From positions 338,066 through 402,065 of the forward strand of contig NZ_PSNX01000003.1 of the NCBI RefSeq assembly GCF_002930615.1: DNA of 64,000 nt, given 5' to 3'. Both the position numbers and the translations under genes were made by a program. Of the stretch, positions 43,027-52,774 are shown piece by piece (the first letter of the stretch is position 1; every line of letters begins with the position of its first letter). The notes under the pieces were generated by a model that was not told the origin of the DNA, made no database searches, and saw only the letters and a list, made by a program, of their open reading frames with translations. The stretch is from Caldimonas caldifontis (GTDB taxonomy: Bacteria; Pseudomonadota; Gammaproteobacteria; Burkholderiales; Burkholderiaceae_C).

Positions 43027-44450
43027 GCGCCCGCGGTGTCGTGTGGTTGGGGCTGGCCCTTGCGGCCAGCCCGCTGGCCTGGTCCGATGCGGCCCCGGCC
43101 GATGCCGACCCCCTGGGCGAGCGCACTGGCGGGGCCACCACCGTGTGGGCCACCGGCAAGAATGCCTTTTCCTTCCCGGCGGCCAACCTGAGCGATGCCG
43201 AGCGCACGCGCTTCGTGATCGGCAATTCCTTCTTCAAGCGCAACTGGGTCATGGCGCCGGCCTCCACCACCGCGCGCGACGGCCTGGGCCCGCATTTCAT
43301 CGCCCGCTCCTGCGGCGCCTGCCACGCGCTGGACGGCCGCGGGGCCCCGCCCGACTTCCGCAAGGGCCTGGCCGACGAGCAGCCCCTGGCCCTGCTGCTG
43401 CGCCTGTCCGTGCCCGGCACCGATGCGCACGGCGGGCCCAGGCCCGAGCCGGTGTACGGCGACCAGTTCACCAACGCCGCCGTGCCGGGGGTGACGCCCG
43501 AGGGTGAGGTGACCGTGCGCTGGAAGCCGATCCACGGCCGCTTCGCCGATGGCACGCCCTACACCCTGCAGCAGCCGCTCTACGGGTTTCGCAAGCTCGG
43601 CTACGGGCCGATGGCCAAGGACGTGAGGGTGAGCCCGCGCATCGCGCCCCAGGTCATCGGCATGGGCCTGCTCGAAGCCATTCCCGAGGCCGAGATCGAA
43701 CGCAACGCGGCCGAGCAGGCGGCGATGCCGGGCCCGATCAAGGGCCAGCCCAACCGCGTGTGGGACGTGGTGGCCGGGCGCGAGATGATCGGCCGCTTCG
43801 GCTGGAAGGCCAATGTGGCGACCATCGCCCACCAGACGGCTGGCGCCTTCCATGGCGACATCGGCATCACCTCGTCCTTCTTCCCCGAGGAAAGCTGCAC
43901 GCCGAAGCAGGCCGATTGCCGCGCCGCGCCACGCGGGGCCAGGGGTCAGACCCCCGAGATCGACGACAAGACGCTGCACGACGTGATCTTCTACCAGGCC
44001 GCACTGGCCCCGCCGGCGCGCCGCAACGCACGCGATGCCCAGGTGCTGCGTGGCCAGCGGCTCTTTGCGCAAGCCCAGTGCGCGGTGTGCCACCGGCCGA
44101 GCTACGTCACCGGCGATGCGCCCTTCCCGCACCTGACCAGCCCGGCGCTGAAGGGCCAGACCATCTGGCCCTATACCGACTTGCTGCTGCATGACATGGG
44201 CGACGCCCTGGCCGACGGCCGGCCCGATTTCCGCGCCAACGGCCGCCAGTGGCGCACGCCACCGCTGTGGGGCATCGGGCTCATCAAGGACGTGAACGGC
44301 CACCAGCGCCTGCTGCACGACGGGCGCGCCAACGGCGTGCTCGAGGCCATCCTCTGGCATGGCGGCGAGGCCGAAGACAGCAAGCAGCAGGTCCTGCGCA
44401 TGAGCCGCGAAGACCGCGAGGCCCTGGTGAAGTTCGTGGAGTCGCTGTGA
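43023..44450 (+). CDS. di-haem oxidoreductase family protein (DUF1111)
   Basis: A 475-aa exported c-type cytochrome. Two haem-binding motifs are seen, CGACH at 97-101 and CAVCH at 353-357, giving the two-domain di-haem peroxidase-like layout of the DUF1111/'thiol oxidoreductase' family. The start is GTG 43023 inside the preceding stop (GTGA), followed by a short signal peptide ending AWSDA. It may oxidise or reduce iron in the periplasm alongside the imelysins; that is inferred from the conserved operon. Confidence 0.9.
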   Translation: MSARGVVWLGLALAASPLAWSDAAPADADPLGERTGGATTVWATGKNAFSFPAANLSDAERTRFVIGNSFFKRNWVMAPASTTARDGLGPHFIARSCGACHALDGRGAPPDFRKGLADEQPLALLLRLSVPGTDAHGGPRPEPVYGDQFTNAAVPGVTPEGEVTVRWKPIHGRFADGTPYTLQQPLYGFRKLGYGPMAKDVRVSPRIAPQVIGMGLLEAIPEAEIERNAAEQAAMPGPIKGQPNRVWDVVAGREMIGRFGWKANVATIAHQTAGAFHGDIGITSSFFPEESCTPKQADCRAAPRGARGQTPEIDDKTLHDVIFYQAALAPPARRNARDAQVLRGQRLFAQAQCAVCHRPSYVTGDAPFPHLTSPALKGQTIWPYTDLLLHDMGDALADGRPDFRANGRQWRTPPLWGIGLIKDVNGHQRLLHDGRANGVLEAILWHGGEAEDSKQQVLRMSREDREALVKFVESL

Positions 44451-45481
44451 AACGACGAGATCTTCTGCTGCTGATCGGAGCGCTCCAGGCAGCACCAGCC
44501 CTGTCCCAGCCGCAGTGGACGCGGGTGGCCGTGCCCTTCTACACCCCGGTGGACCTGCTTGTGGGTTGGCATCGCTTCGTGATGGCACCGCAGGCGCGCG
44601 CGCTGCATGAGCAGGCGCGGGCCCTGGCCGGCGCCGTAGACGGCTATTGCCAGGGCAGCCTCCCCCTGGAGCGTGTGCGCGGGCATTGGCGCGACACGAC
44701 CACGGCCTGGGAGCGCCTGTCGGCGGTGGCCACCGGACCACTGATCGCCCGTCGCAGCCTGCGCCGGATCGACTTTTCGCCCACCCGAGCGAACCTGATC
44801 GAGCGCGCCATCCGCACTGCGCCACGCGGCGCGGCGGCGATGGAGCGTATCGGCACACCCGCCAAGGGTCTGCCGGCGCTGGAATGGCTGTTGTGGACCC
44901 AACCGGCCGCCCCCGCGACACCGGCCTGCACCTATGCCCGGGAAGTGGCGCACGACCTGCTGCGCGAAACCCAGGCCTTGAGCGAAGGCTTTGCCGCCCT
45001 CGCGCAGCGCGGTCGCGACGACTGGCCCGAAGACGAGGCCGTGGCGGCAGTGGGCGAGCTGGTCAACCAATGGGTGGGCGGCATCGAGCGCCTGCGCTGG
45101 GCCCAGATGGAAAAACCCCTGCGGGCCGCCACGCCGCAGGCGCTGCCCCGGCATGCCAGCGGCACCACCGCGCAGAGCTGGCAGACCCATTGGGGGGCAG
45201 TCGCAGCCCAGGCCCGTGCCAGCGCCGAGGCGCCACGGCCGGGCGAGGGGCAGGTGCCGTTCGAGCTCTACCTGCGCGGGCGCGGCCTGAACGACCTGGC
45301 CGACCGCTGGGCGGCGGCGGTCCAGTCGGCCGACACACGCATGGCGGAGGCCGACCCGAAGGTGAGCGTCACCGTCCTGGAGGCAGGCCAAGCCCTGGCC
45401 GACCTCAAGCGCCTGGCCGAGGCCGAACTGGCGCCTGCGCTGGAGGTGCGGCTGGGCTTTTCGGATGCCGATGGCGACTGA
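44447..45481 (+). CDS. second imelysin family protein
   Basis: A 344-aa exported protein of the imelysin fold, starting at GTG 44447, again within the previous stop (GTGA). Signal peptide LLLLIGALQAAPALSQ. The motif corresponding to GxHxxE reads G-L-P-A-L-E (GLPALEWLLW), so His is replaced by Pro while Glu is kept, suggesting altered or lost metal binding. Family members of this type are usually the third gene of imelysin operons. Its 3' end overlaps the start of the DUF1513 gene by 17 nt. Confidence 0.87.
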   Translation: MKRRDLLLLIGALQAAPALSQPQWTRVAVPFYTPVDLLVGWHRFVMAPQARALHEQARALAGAVDGYCQGSLPLERVRGHWRDTTTAWERLSAVATGPLIARRSLRRIDFSPTRANLIERAIRTAPRGAAAMERIGTPAKGLPALEWLLWTQPAAPATPACTYAREVAHDLLRETQALSEGFAALAQRGRDDWPEDEAVAAVGELVNQWVGGIERLRWAQMEKPLRAATPQALPRHASGTTAQSWQTHWGAVAAQARASAEAPRPGEGQVPFELYLRGRGLNDLADRWAAAVQSADTRMAEADPKVSVTVLEAGQALADLKRLAEAELAPALEVRLGFSDADGD

Positions 45482-46532
45482 ACTCACCCGGCGACAACTC
45501 ATGGGGTGGGCCGGGGCCGGCCTGCTGGCGGTGGCGGCGCCCGCCTGGGCAGGATCTGCCCCGCGCCTGGCCGCGAGCTGGCGCCGGGCCGATCACCAGC
45601 ACCAAGTGGGCTGGCTGCGGCCCGATCCGTCCAGCGGCCAGTGGCAGGTGGAAGCGGCCCTGGACGTCCCCACCCGGGCGCATGGTGTGTGGATCGGCAC
45701 GCAGGGCGAACTCTATGCCGCCGCCCGCCGCCCCGGCGACTGGCTGCTGCGCTGGCAGCCGGGCCGTGATCCGCTGTGGGTGTGGATGCCGCCCGAACGC
45801 ACGCTCAATGGCCACGTCCTGCCGCATCCCGAGGGTCGTGTGCTGCTCACCACCGAGACCGATCTGGACACCGGCGAAGGCTGGGTGACCGTGCGCGAGG
45901 CCATCACGCTGCTGCCCTTGAAATCCTGGCCCACGCACGGCCGAGACCCACACCAGCTGCTCTGGGACCCTCTCCACCCCGACCGCCTCTTCGTGGCCAA
46001 TGGCGGCATCGAGACGCGGCCCGAGACGGGGCGGCAGAAGCTCGCGCTCGATGCCATGGATGCGTCGCTCGTGTGCCTGGACACGCGCCGCGGCGAGGTG
46101 CTGGGCCAATGGCGGCTGGACGATGCCCGCCTGAGCCTGCGTCACCTGGCCTGGAGCGGCGACCGACTGGGCGTGGCCCTGCAGGCCGAGCACGACGACG
46201 AGGCGCAGCGCCACGCCGCCCCGGTGCTGGCGCTGCTGGAGCCGAAAGGGCTGCGCACCGTGGCCTTCGATCGCCCGCTGGCGGGCTATGGCGGCGACAT
46301 CGCCGGCACGCCCGAAGGTTTTGCCGTGGGCTGCCCGCGCGCGGGAGGTGTGGCGCTCCATCACCGCGACGGCCGCCCGCGCGGCTGGGTGCCACTGCCC
46401 GAAGCCTGCGCGCTCGCCGCCGATGCACAGGGCCGCCTGTGGATGGGTGGCCATCCGGTCGCCGGCAAAGGTGCCGAACGGCTGGCACTGCCCGGTCTGC
46501 GCCTGGACAACCACTGGCGATTGGCCGGCTAG
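45465..46532 (+). CDS. DUF1513 domain-containing protein, Tat-exported
   Basis: A 355-aa protein with a twin-arginine signal (TRRQLMGWAGAGLLAVAAPA) and a beta-propeller-like DUF1513 body with repeated GHVLPHPEGRVLLTTETDLD, DPHQLLWDPLHPDRLFVANGG and HLAWSGDRLGVALQAEHDDE blocks. ATG 45465 overlaps the upstream gene; ATG 45471 is an alternative. DUF1513 proteins almost always close imelysin/di-haem operons, which is the case here. Biochemical role unknown. Confidence 0.9.
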   Translation: MPMATELTRRQLMGWAGAGLLAVAAPAWAGSAPRLAASWRRADHQHQVGWLRPDPSSGQWQVEAALDVPTRAHGVWIGTQGELYAAARRPGDWLLRWQPGRDPLWVWMPPERTLNGHVLPHPEGRVLLTTETDLDTGEGWVTVREAITLLPLKSWPTHGRDPHQLLWDPLHPDRLFVANGGIETRPETGRQKLALDAMDASLVCLDTRRGEVLGQWRLDDARLSLRHLAWSGDRLGVALQAEHDDEAQRHAAPVLALLEPKGLRTVAFDRPLAGYGGDIAGTPEGFAVGCPRAGGVALHHRDGRPRGWVPLPEACALAADAQGRLWMGGHPVAGKGAERLALPGLRLDNHWRLAG

Positions 46533-46591
46533 GCAGGGCCTCGCGCCATCGGCGATGATGGCTGCTGCGTTGTGATCCTCCGGAGTGACCC

Positions 46592-47767
46592 ATGTCCCAA
46601 CCCGTCATCATCGATGCCGTGCGCACCGCCTTTGGCCGCCGCAAGGGCGCCCTGCGCGAGACCCGCCCCGACGACCTGCTGGCCTTTGCCGTGCGCGGCC
46701 TGGTCGAGCGCAGCGGTGTGGTGCCCGAACAGATCGACGACCTCATCGCCGGCTGCGTGAGCCAGGCGGGCGAGCAGGGCGCCAACGTCGGGCGGCTGGC
46801 GGTGCTGCTGTCGGGCCTGCCCACGCGCGTGGCGGGGGTTTCGCTCAACCGGATGTGCGGCTCCAGCCAGCAGGCCGTGCACTTTGCGGCCCAGGCCATT
46901 GCGGCCGGCGACGCACGCTACGTGATTGCCGGCGGGGTGGAAAGCATGAGCCGCGTGCCCATGTTCCTCGACGTCACGCTCGGCCGCTTCGAGTTCACCG
47001 GCTTCGAGGCCCTGAACCCGGCGCTGCTGGAACGCCATGCCCTGGTGCACCAGGTGGAAAGCGCCGAGCGCATCGCCGAACACTGGGGGCTGTCGCGCGC
47101 CGATTGCGACGAGTTCGCCAAGGAAAGCCATCGCCGTGCCCATGCGGCGGCCGAGGCCGGCCGGCACCGCGAAGTGTTGCCCACACCGGGGCTGGATGCC
47201 GACGGCCAGCCGATCACGCTGGTGCGCGACGAAGGCATCCGCGCCGTGCTCGACGAGGCCCGCATGGCTGCGATGAACCCGGTCTTTCGCGCGCCCGGCG
47301 AAGGGGTGGTGACCGCCGCCAACGCCAGCCAGATCTCCGACGGCGCGAGCGCCGTGCTGGTGGCCGACGAAGCCACCGCCCGCGCCGACGGCCTCACACC
47401 CAGGGCCCGTTTCCGCGCCCGCGTGGTGGTGGGCTCCGATCCGGTGATGCAGCTGAACGGCGTGATCCCTGCCACTCACGAGGCGCTCAAGCGTGCGGGC
47501 ATCGGCGTGGCCGATCTCGACTGGATCGAGGTCAACGAAGCCTTTGCGAGCGTCGCGCTGTGCTGGGCCCGCGAGTTCCAGCCCGACATGGCCCGGCTCA
47601 ACCCCTGGGGCGGGGCGATCGCCCACGGCCACCCGCTGGGCGGCACCGGCGGCGCCTTGATGGCCAAGATGCTGCACGGCCTCGAAGCCACCGGCGGCAC
47701 CCTGGGCCTGCAGGTGATGTGCATTGGCCACGGCATGGCCACCGCCACGGTGATCGAGAGGGTCTGA
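46592..47767 (+). CDS. thiolase family acetyl-CoA acyltransferase
   Basis: A 391-aa thiolase joining or cleaving acyl-CoA. The acylated Cys89 is in NRMCGSS, the His347 in GHPLGGTGG and the second Cys377 in CIGHG; all catalytic residues are present. Similarity features ([20 protein letters not shown]) place it with fatty-acid oxidation/steroid-type thiolases (FadA/FadI-like) rather than PhaA. ATG 46592 has CCGGAG upstream. It stands between the DUF1513 gene and a glutathione transferase without a partner FadB-type gene. Confidence 0.9.
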   Translation: MSQPVIIDAVRTAFGRRKGALRETRPDDLLAFAVRGLVERSGVVPEQIDDLIAGCVSQAGEQGANVGRLAVLLSGLPTRVAGVSLNRMCGSSQQAVHFAAQAIAAGDARYVIAGGVESMSRVPMFLDVTLGRFEFTGFEALNPALLERHALVHQVESAERIAEHWGLSRADCDEFAKESHRRAHAAAEAGRHREVLPTPGLDADGQPITLVRDEGIRAVLDEARMAAMNPVFRAPGEGVVTAANASQISDGASAVLVADEATARADGLTPRARFRARVVVGSDPVMQLNGVIPATHEALKRAGIGVADLDWIEVNEAFASVALCWAREFQPDMARLNPWGGAIAHGHPLGGTGGALMAKMLHGLEATGGTLGLQVMCIGHGMATATVIERV

Positions 47768-47847
47768 GCTGCCGGCGTCGACGGGTGCACAGTACGGCCA
47801 GGACGGTTAAGCTCGCCCTTCCGTCCAACGCCCCACCGAGCGCGCCG

Positions 47848-48513
47848 ATGATCATCGTCCATCACCTGAACAACTCCCGTTCGCAGCGTGTGCTGTGGAT
47901 GCTCGAAGAGCTGCAGCTGCCCTACGAGATCCGCCACTACCAGCGCGACCCCAAGACCATGCTGGCACCGGCCGAGCTGCGCCAGGTGCATCCGCTGGGC
48001 AAGTCGCCGGTGATCACCGATGGCGATCTGGTACTGGCCGAGTCCGGGGCCATCCTCGAGTACCTGGTCGATCGCTACGGCGAAGGCCGCTTCAAGCCCA
48101 AGGCCGGCACGCCGGAGGCGTTGCGCTACCTCTACTGGATGCACTTCGCCGAGGGCACGGCCATGCCGCCGCTGCTGATGAAGCTCGTCTTCGACACGGT
48201 GGAGAAGAAGTCGCCCCTGCTGGTGCGCCCCATCGCAGCGGGCATCGCGCAGAAGGTCAAGGGGATGATCGTCACCCCCAACATCCGCCGCCATCTCGAC
48301 TTCATGGAGTCCGAGCTGGCCGAGCGCCCCTGGTTCGCTGGCGACGAGTTCACGGCGGCCGACGTGCAGATGAGCTTTCCGCTCGAGGCCTCGGCTTCGC
48401 GCGGCGGCCTGGACCAGCGCTACCCCCTGCTCACCCACCTGCTGCAGCGCATGCAGGCCCGGCCGGCCTACCAGCGCGCCCTGGCCAAGGGTGGGCCCTA
48501 CGAACTCGGCTGA
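47848..48513 (+). CDS. glutathione S-transferase family protein
   Basis: A 221-aa GST with an N-terminal thioredoxin-like domain: MIIVHHLNNSRSQRVLWMLE, LGKSPVITDGDLVLAESGAI with cis-Pro and ES motif for glutathione, and a C-terminal helical domain (WFAGDEFTAADVQMSFPLEA). The active-site position shows Ser (NNSRSQR), as in theta/beta-like and yeast Gtt1-type enzymes. Start ATG 47848. It is followed 2 nt later by the asparaginase gene, so the two are co-translated; no functional link is obvious. Confidence 0.9.
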   Translation: MIIVHHLNNSRSQRVLWMLEELQLPYEIRHYQRDPKTMLAPAELRQVHPLGKSPVITDGDLVLAESGAILEYLVDRYGEGRFKPKAGTPEALRYLYWMHFAEGTAMPPLLMKLVFDTVEKKSPLLVRPIAAGIAQKVKGMIVTPNIRRHLDFMESELAERPWFAGDEFTAADVQMSFPLEASASRGGLDQRYPLLTHLLQRMQARPAYQRALAKGGPYELG

Positions 48514-48515
48514 CC

Positions 48516-49562
48516 ATGAACCCGGTGCTCGTCGAGGCCTGGCGGGGCCCGGCGGTGGAGTCCTTCCACCGCGGCGCGCTGGTGGTGGTCGATGCCGGTG
48601 GCCAGGCCGTCTGGTCGCTGGGTGACGTGCAACGGCCCGTCTTCCCGCGTTCGGCCATCAAGGTGCTGCAGGCCTTGCCGCTGGTGGCCAGCGGTGCGGC
48701 CCAGGCCCTGGGCCTGACCGACGCCGAGCTGGCCCTGGCCTGCGCCTCGCACAACGGCGAGCCCGGCCACGCCGACACGGCCGCCGGCGTGTTGCATCGC
48801 CTGGGCCTGGACGCATCGGCCCTGGAATGTGGCGCCCACTGGCCCGGCCTGGACACCGCCGGCCGCGCCCTGGCGGCCGCGGGGCGCGAACCGACCGCCC
48901 TGCACAACAACTGCTCGGGCAAGCATGCAGGCTTCCTGTGCCTGGCCTGCGCCATGCAGGGCGGCGCGAAGGGCCCCGACCTGCAGCGTTTCGTGCGCGG
49001 CTATGTGCAGCCCGACCACCCCGTGATGCGCGAGGTGGGCGCGGCCCTCGAGGCCGCCACGGGTGAACGCCTGGCACATGCCCCCATGGGCATCGATGGC
49101 TGCTCCATTCCCACCTACGCCTTGCCGCTCAAGGCGTGGGCGCTGGCCTTTGCCCGGGTGGCCACCGGGCAGGGCCTGAGCGCCGACCATGCCCGCGCTG
49201 CGCAGCGTTTGAGGCAGGCGGTGGCCCGTTCGCCCTTTCACGTGGCCGGCACCGGCCGCTTCGACACGCGCGTGATGGAGCGCCTGGGCGAGCGCGTCTT
49301 CTGCAAGGTGGGCGCCGAAGGGGTGTACTGCGCGGCCCTGCCCGAACAGGGCCTGGGCGTGGCGCTGAAGATGGACGATGGCAACACTGCGCGCGCCGCC
49401 GAGGTGGTGATGGCCGCGGTCATCGAAGCCCTGCTGCCACTGTCCGACGATGAGCGGCAGGTCATGCGCAGCCTGAGCGATGTGACGCTGCGCAACTGGC
49501 GCGGGACCGAGGTGGGGGCGTTGCGCGCGGCGCAGGCGCTGAGAGCGCTCAGCTCTGCATGA
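48516..49562 (+). CDS. asparaginase (type II-like, PF06089 family)
   Basis: A 348-aa protein of the AsnA/'L-asparaginase II' family, unrelated to the E. coli enzymes and common in Rhizobiales and Burkholderiales. Key blocks are RSAIKVLQALPLV, CASHNGEPGH, HNNCSGKHAGFL with its conserved Cys/Lys and PMGIDGCSIPTYALPL. It would hydrolyse L-asparagine to aspartate and ammonia. The ATG at 48516 is 2 nt after the GST stop. Its last 14 bp overlap the 3' end of the convergent rodA gene. Confidence 0.87.
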   Translation: MNPVLVEAWRGPAVESFHRGALVVVDAGGQAVWSLGDVQRPVFPRSAIKVLQALPLVASGAAQALGLTDAELALACASHNGEPGHADTAAGVLHRLGLDASALECGAHWPGLDTAGRALAAAGREPTALHNNCSGKHAGFLCLACAMQGGAKGPDLQRFVRGYVQPDHPVMREVGAALEAATGERLAHAPMGIDGCSIPTYALPLKAWALAFARVATGQGLSADHARAAQRLRQAVARSPFHVAGTGRFDTRVMERLGERVFCKVGAEGVYCAALPEQGLGVALKMDDGNTARAAEVVMAAVIEALLPLSDDERQVMRSLSDVTLRNWRGTEVGALRAAQALRALSSA

Positions 49563-50706
49563 ACCGCTTGCTGCGTGCGATCGACATCAGGATGCCCAGA
49601 CCCAGACCGAGCGTAACCATCGCCGTGCCGCCGTAGCTGATGAAGGGCAGGGGCACGCCCACCACGGGCAGGATGCCGCTCACCATCCCCATGTTCACGA
49701 AGGCGTAGGTGAAGAAGATGAGCGTCACCGCACCGGCCAGCAGGCGCGAGAAGAGCGTGGGCGCCTCACTGGCGATCATCAGCCCGCGGAAGATCAGGAA
49801 GAGGAAGCCCAGGATGAGCGCGAGGTTGCCCGCCAGGCCGAACTCCTCGGAGTAGGCCGCAAAGATGAAGTCGGTGGTGCGCTCGGGGATGAACTCCAGG
49901 TGGGTCTGGGTGCCGTTCATGAAGCCCTTGCCGGTGAGTCCGCCCGAGCCGATGGCAATCGTGCCCTGGATGATGTGGAAGCCCTTGCCCAAGGGGTCCT
50001 TGGTGGGGTCGAGCAGGGTGCACACGCGCTGACGCTGGTACTCGTGCAGCACCTTGAGGTCCACACCCGGCGCGCAGATGCGCTCCTCCAGGCTCACCAG
50101 GGCGGTGATGCCGATGGCGCCCGCTGCCAGCACCGGGATCACCAGCTTCCACGACAGTCCGGCGAAGAAGATCACCGCCAGACCGGCGGCCAGCACCAGC
50201 AGCGTGGTGCCGAGGTCGGGCTGGCGCAGGATCAGCGCCGCTGGCACGGCCAGGATCACGCCGGCCACCAGGAAGTCGGGCACACGCAACTGGCCTTCGC
50301 GGCGCTGGAACCACCAGGCCAGCATCAGGGGCAGCGCGATCTTCATGATCTCGCTGGGCTGGATCACGGTGAAGCCCACATTGAGCCAGCGGGTGGCGCC
50401 CTTGCGTGTGATGCCGAAGAACTCCACGCCCAGCAGCAGCACGATCCCGGTGACATAGAGCGGCACGGCCACCAGCATCAGCTTCTGAGGCGGTACCTGG
50501 GCCACCACGAAGACCACGGCCGCGGCAATGAGCATGTTGCGGGCGTGATCCGGGAAGCGGCTGCCGTGGTCATAGCCGGCCGAGTACATGATGACGAGGC
50601 CGGCCCCGCACAGCAGCAGCACGGCGAAGGTCAGGGCCGGGTCGAAGCCGAAGAGCACCGGCTTGAGCCGCTGCCACAGCGAAGGCCGTTCGAAGGTGAC
50701 GTTCAT
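49549..50706 (-). CDS. rodA: peptidoglycan glycosyltransferase RodA
   Basis: A 385-aa SEDS-family glycan polymerase (also mrdB) that works with PBP2 to build the lateral wall. Ten membrane segments; signature regions FITRKGATRWLNVGFTVIQP, SEIMKIALPLML, the large periplasmic loop PTKDPLGKGFHIIQGTIAIG and GMVSGILPVVGVPLPFISYG. The start ATG at 50706 overlaps the mrdA stop by 4 bp (ATGA). Last gene of mreB-mreC-mreD-mrdA-rodA. Confidence 0.97.
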   Translation of the reverse strand: MNVTFERPSLWQRLKPVLFGFDPALTFAVLLLCGAGLVIMYSAGYDHGSRFPDHARNMLIAAAVVFVVAQVPPQKLMLVAVPLYVTGIVLLLGVEFFGITRKGATRWLNVGFTVIQPSEIMKIALPLMLAWWFQRREGQLRVPDFLVAGVILAVPAALILRQPDLGTTLLVLAAGLAVIFFAGLSWKLVIPVLAAGAIGITALVSLEERICAPGVDLKVLHEYQRQRVCTLLDPTKDPLGKGFHIIQGTIAIGSGGLTGKGFMNGTQTHLEFIPERTTDFIFAAYSEEFGLAGNLALILGFLFLIFRGLMIASEAPTLFSRLLAGAVTLIFFTYAFVNMGMVSGILPVVGVPLPFISYGGTAMVTLGLGLGILMSIARSKRFMQS

Positions 50707-52757
50707 GGCGTGCGGCGGGGGGGAGCGGGCACAGGGGTGGCAGACGCCGGGTCATCGGGTGGCATGGCAATGCTGGGACCGGGCAGGCGGCTGCCATCCA
50801 GGGCCGACGACACCGGCTGCACCGGCACGGCGGCTGCAAGCCGCGGCTTGCCGATCGGCGCTGCGGCTTCGCCGCGTTGCATTGCGGCGATGTCCTCCTC
50901 GCTGGGGTACAGGCCCTCCAGCCAGTAGTCGAAGACGCGGCGCGTGATGGGCGCGGCCGACTGCGAGCCGAAGCCGGCGTTCTCGACGATCACAGCCACC
51001 GCGATGCGCGGCTCCTCCAGTGGGGCAAAGGCCACGTACAGCGCATGGTCGCGCAGGTACTCGGCCATTTTGCTGGCGTCATAGCGCTCGTTCTGGCGGA
51101 TGGACACCGCCTGGGCCGTGCCGGTCTTGCCGCCGCTCTTGTAGGGCGCCCCGGCGAAGCTGCGCACGGACGTGCCTTCCTGCGTGACCGAGTACATGGC
51201 ATCGAGCACGATCTTCACGTGTTCAGGCTTGAGCGGAATGCGACCAATGGGCTCGTGGTGCACCAGCCGGGATTCGTGGGTGACGGCGTCGCGGATCTCG
51301 CGCACGACGTGGGGCCGGTAGCGCTGCCCGCCTGCGGCCAGCGTGGCCATGGCATGCGAGAGCTGCAGCATCGTGAAGGTGTTGTAGCCCTGGCCGATGC
51401 CCAGCGAGATGGTCTCGCCCGCATACCAGCGCTGCTGCTCGGGCTTGCGGTAGGCATTGCGCTTCCAGGTCGTGGAGGGCAGCACGCCGCGTACCTCGCC
51501 CAGCAGGTCGATGCCGGTGATCTGCCCGAAGCCGAAGGGCGCCATCTGGTCGTGCATCAGGTCCACACCCATCTCGTTGGCCAGCGAGTAGTAGTACACG
51601 TTGCTCGACTTCACGATGGAGCGGCGCAGGTCCACCATGCCCAGCCCGGTGTCGCCATGGCTGCGGAAGCGGTGGTTGCCGAAGAGGAAGACCCCGGTGT
51701 CGAGGATGGCCTGATTGGCCGTGCGCGTGCCGGTGTTGAGCGCGGCCAGCGCCATGAAGGGTTTGTAGGTGGAGCCGGGTGGGTAGGTGCCGCGCAGCGC
51801 GCGGTTGAGCAGCGGCCGGTCGATCGACTCGTTGAGCGCACGCCAGTTCTCCACGTCGATGCCCTCGACGAAGAGATTGGGGTCGAAGGTGGGCTTGCTG
51901 ACGAAGGCCAGCACCTCGCCACTGCGCGGGTCGATGGCCACCAGCGCCCCGCGTCGGTTGCCGAAGAGCTGCTCCACCAGGGCCTGCAGCTTGATGTCGA
52001 TCGACAGCACCACGGTGTTGCCGGGCGTGGCCGGGCTGGAACGCAGCCGGCGCACCGCGCGCCCACCGGCGCTGGTCTCGACCTCCTCGAAGCCAGTGGT
52101 GCCGTGCAGCTCGCGTTCGTAGGCCTGCTCCACGCCCAGCTTGCCGATGTATTCGGTGCCGCGGTAGTTGGCCACGTCCTCGTCCGGCCAGTCGTCCATG
52201 GCCTTTTTCTCGGCCTGGTTGATGCGGCCGATGTAGCCCACCACATGGCTGCCCACATCGCCCAGCGGGTAGTGGCGGAACAGGCGCGCCTTCACGTCCA
52301 CGCCGGGGAAGCGGTAGCTCTGGGCGGCGAAGCGGGCCACTTCCTCGTCGGTGAGCCGGGTGCGGATGGGCAGGGAGTCGAAGCTCTTGGTCTCTTCCAT
52401 CAGCCGGCGAAAGCGCCGCCGCTCAGCGTTGCCGATCTCCACAATCTCGGCCAGGGCGTCGATGGTGCCGTCCAGGTCGGTCACTTTGGACGGGGTGATC
52501 TCCAGCGTGTAGGCCGCGTAGTTGCGCGCCACCACCACGCCGTTGCGATCGAGGATGAGCCCGCGGTTCGGCGGGATGGGCAGCACCGAGATGCGGTTGG
52601 TTTCAGCCCGAGTGGACAGCTCCTCGTGCTTGATCACCTGAAGATACACCAGCCGAGCCGTCACGAGGCCAAAGCACACCAGCACCAGCGCAGCGGCGAA
52701 CAGCAGCCTCGCGCGAAAGCGCGACAGCTCGAGTTCGACGTCCTTGAGTTCGGTCAC
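50703..52757 (-). CDS. mrdA: penicillin-binding protein 2 (class B transpeptidase)
   Basis: A 684-aa elongasome transpeptidase. N-terminal membrane anchor at about 18-40, pedestal domain, then the transpeptidase domain with SxxK at S329-K332 (GSTYK), SxN at S384-N386 (SSN) and KTG at 544-546 (SGGKTGTAQ). All catalytic residues are present. The C-terminal 60 residues are Pro/Ala-rich and probably disordered. It pairs with RodA, whose gene overlaps by 4 bp. mreD lies 17 nt upstream. Confidence 0.97.
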   Translation of the reverse strand: MTELKDVELELSRFRARLLFAAALVLVCFGLVTARLVYLQVIKHEELSTRAETNRISVLPIPPNRGLILDRNGVVVARNYAAYTLEITPSKVTDLDGTIDALAEIVEIGNAERRRFRRLMEETKSFDSLPIRTRLTDEEVARFAAQSYRFPGVDVKARLFRHYPLGDVGSHVVGYIGRINQAEKKAMDDWPDEDVANYRGTEYIGKLGVEQAYERELHGTTGFEEVETSAGGRAVRRLRSSPATPGNTVVLSIDIKLQALVEQLFGNRRGALVAIDPRSGEVLAFVSKPTFDPNLFVEGIDVENWRALNESIDRPLLNRALRGTYPPGSTYKPFMALAALNTGTRTANQAILDTGVFLFGNHRFRSHGDTGLGMVDLRRSIVKSSNVYYYSLANEMGVDLMHDQMAPFGFGQITGIDLLGEVRGVLPSTTWKRNAYRKPEQQRWYAGETISLGIGQGYNTFTMLQLSHAMATLAAGGQRYRPHVVREIRDAVTHESRLVHHEPIGRIPLKPEHVKIVLDAMYSVTQEGTSVRSFAGAPYKSGGKTGTAQAVSIRQNERYDASKMAEYLRDHALYVAFAPLEEPRIAVAVIVENAGFGSQSAAPITRRVFDYWLEGLYPSEEDIAAMQRGEAAAPIGKPRLAAAVPVQPVSSALDGSRLPGPSIAMPPDDPASATPVPAPPRRTP

Positions 52758-52774
52758 GGCAGACCTTGTGAACC

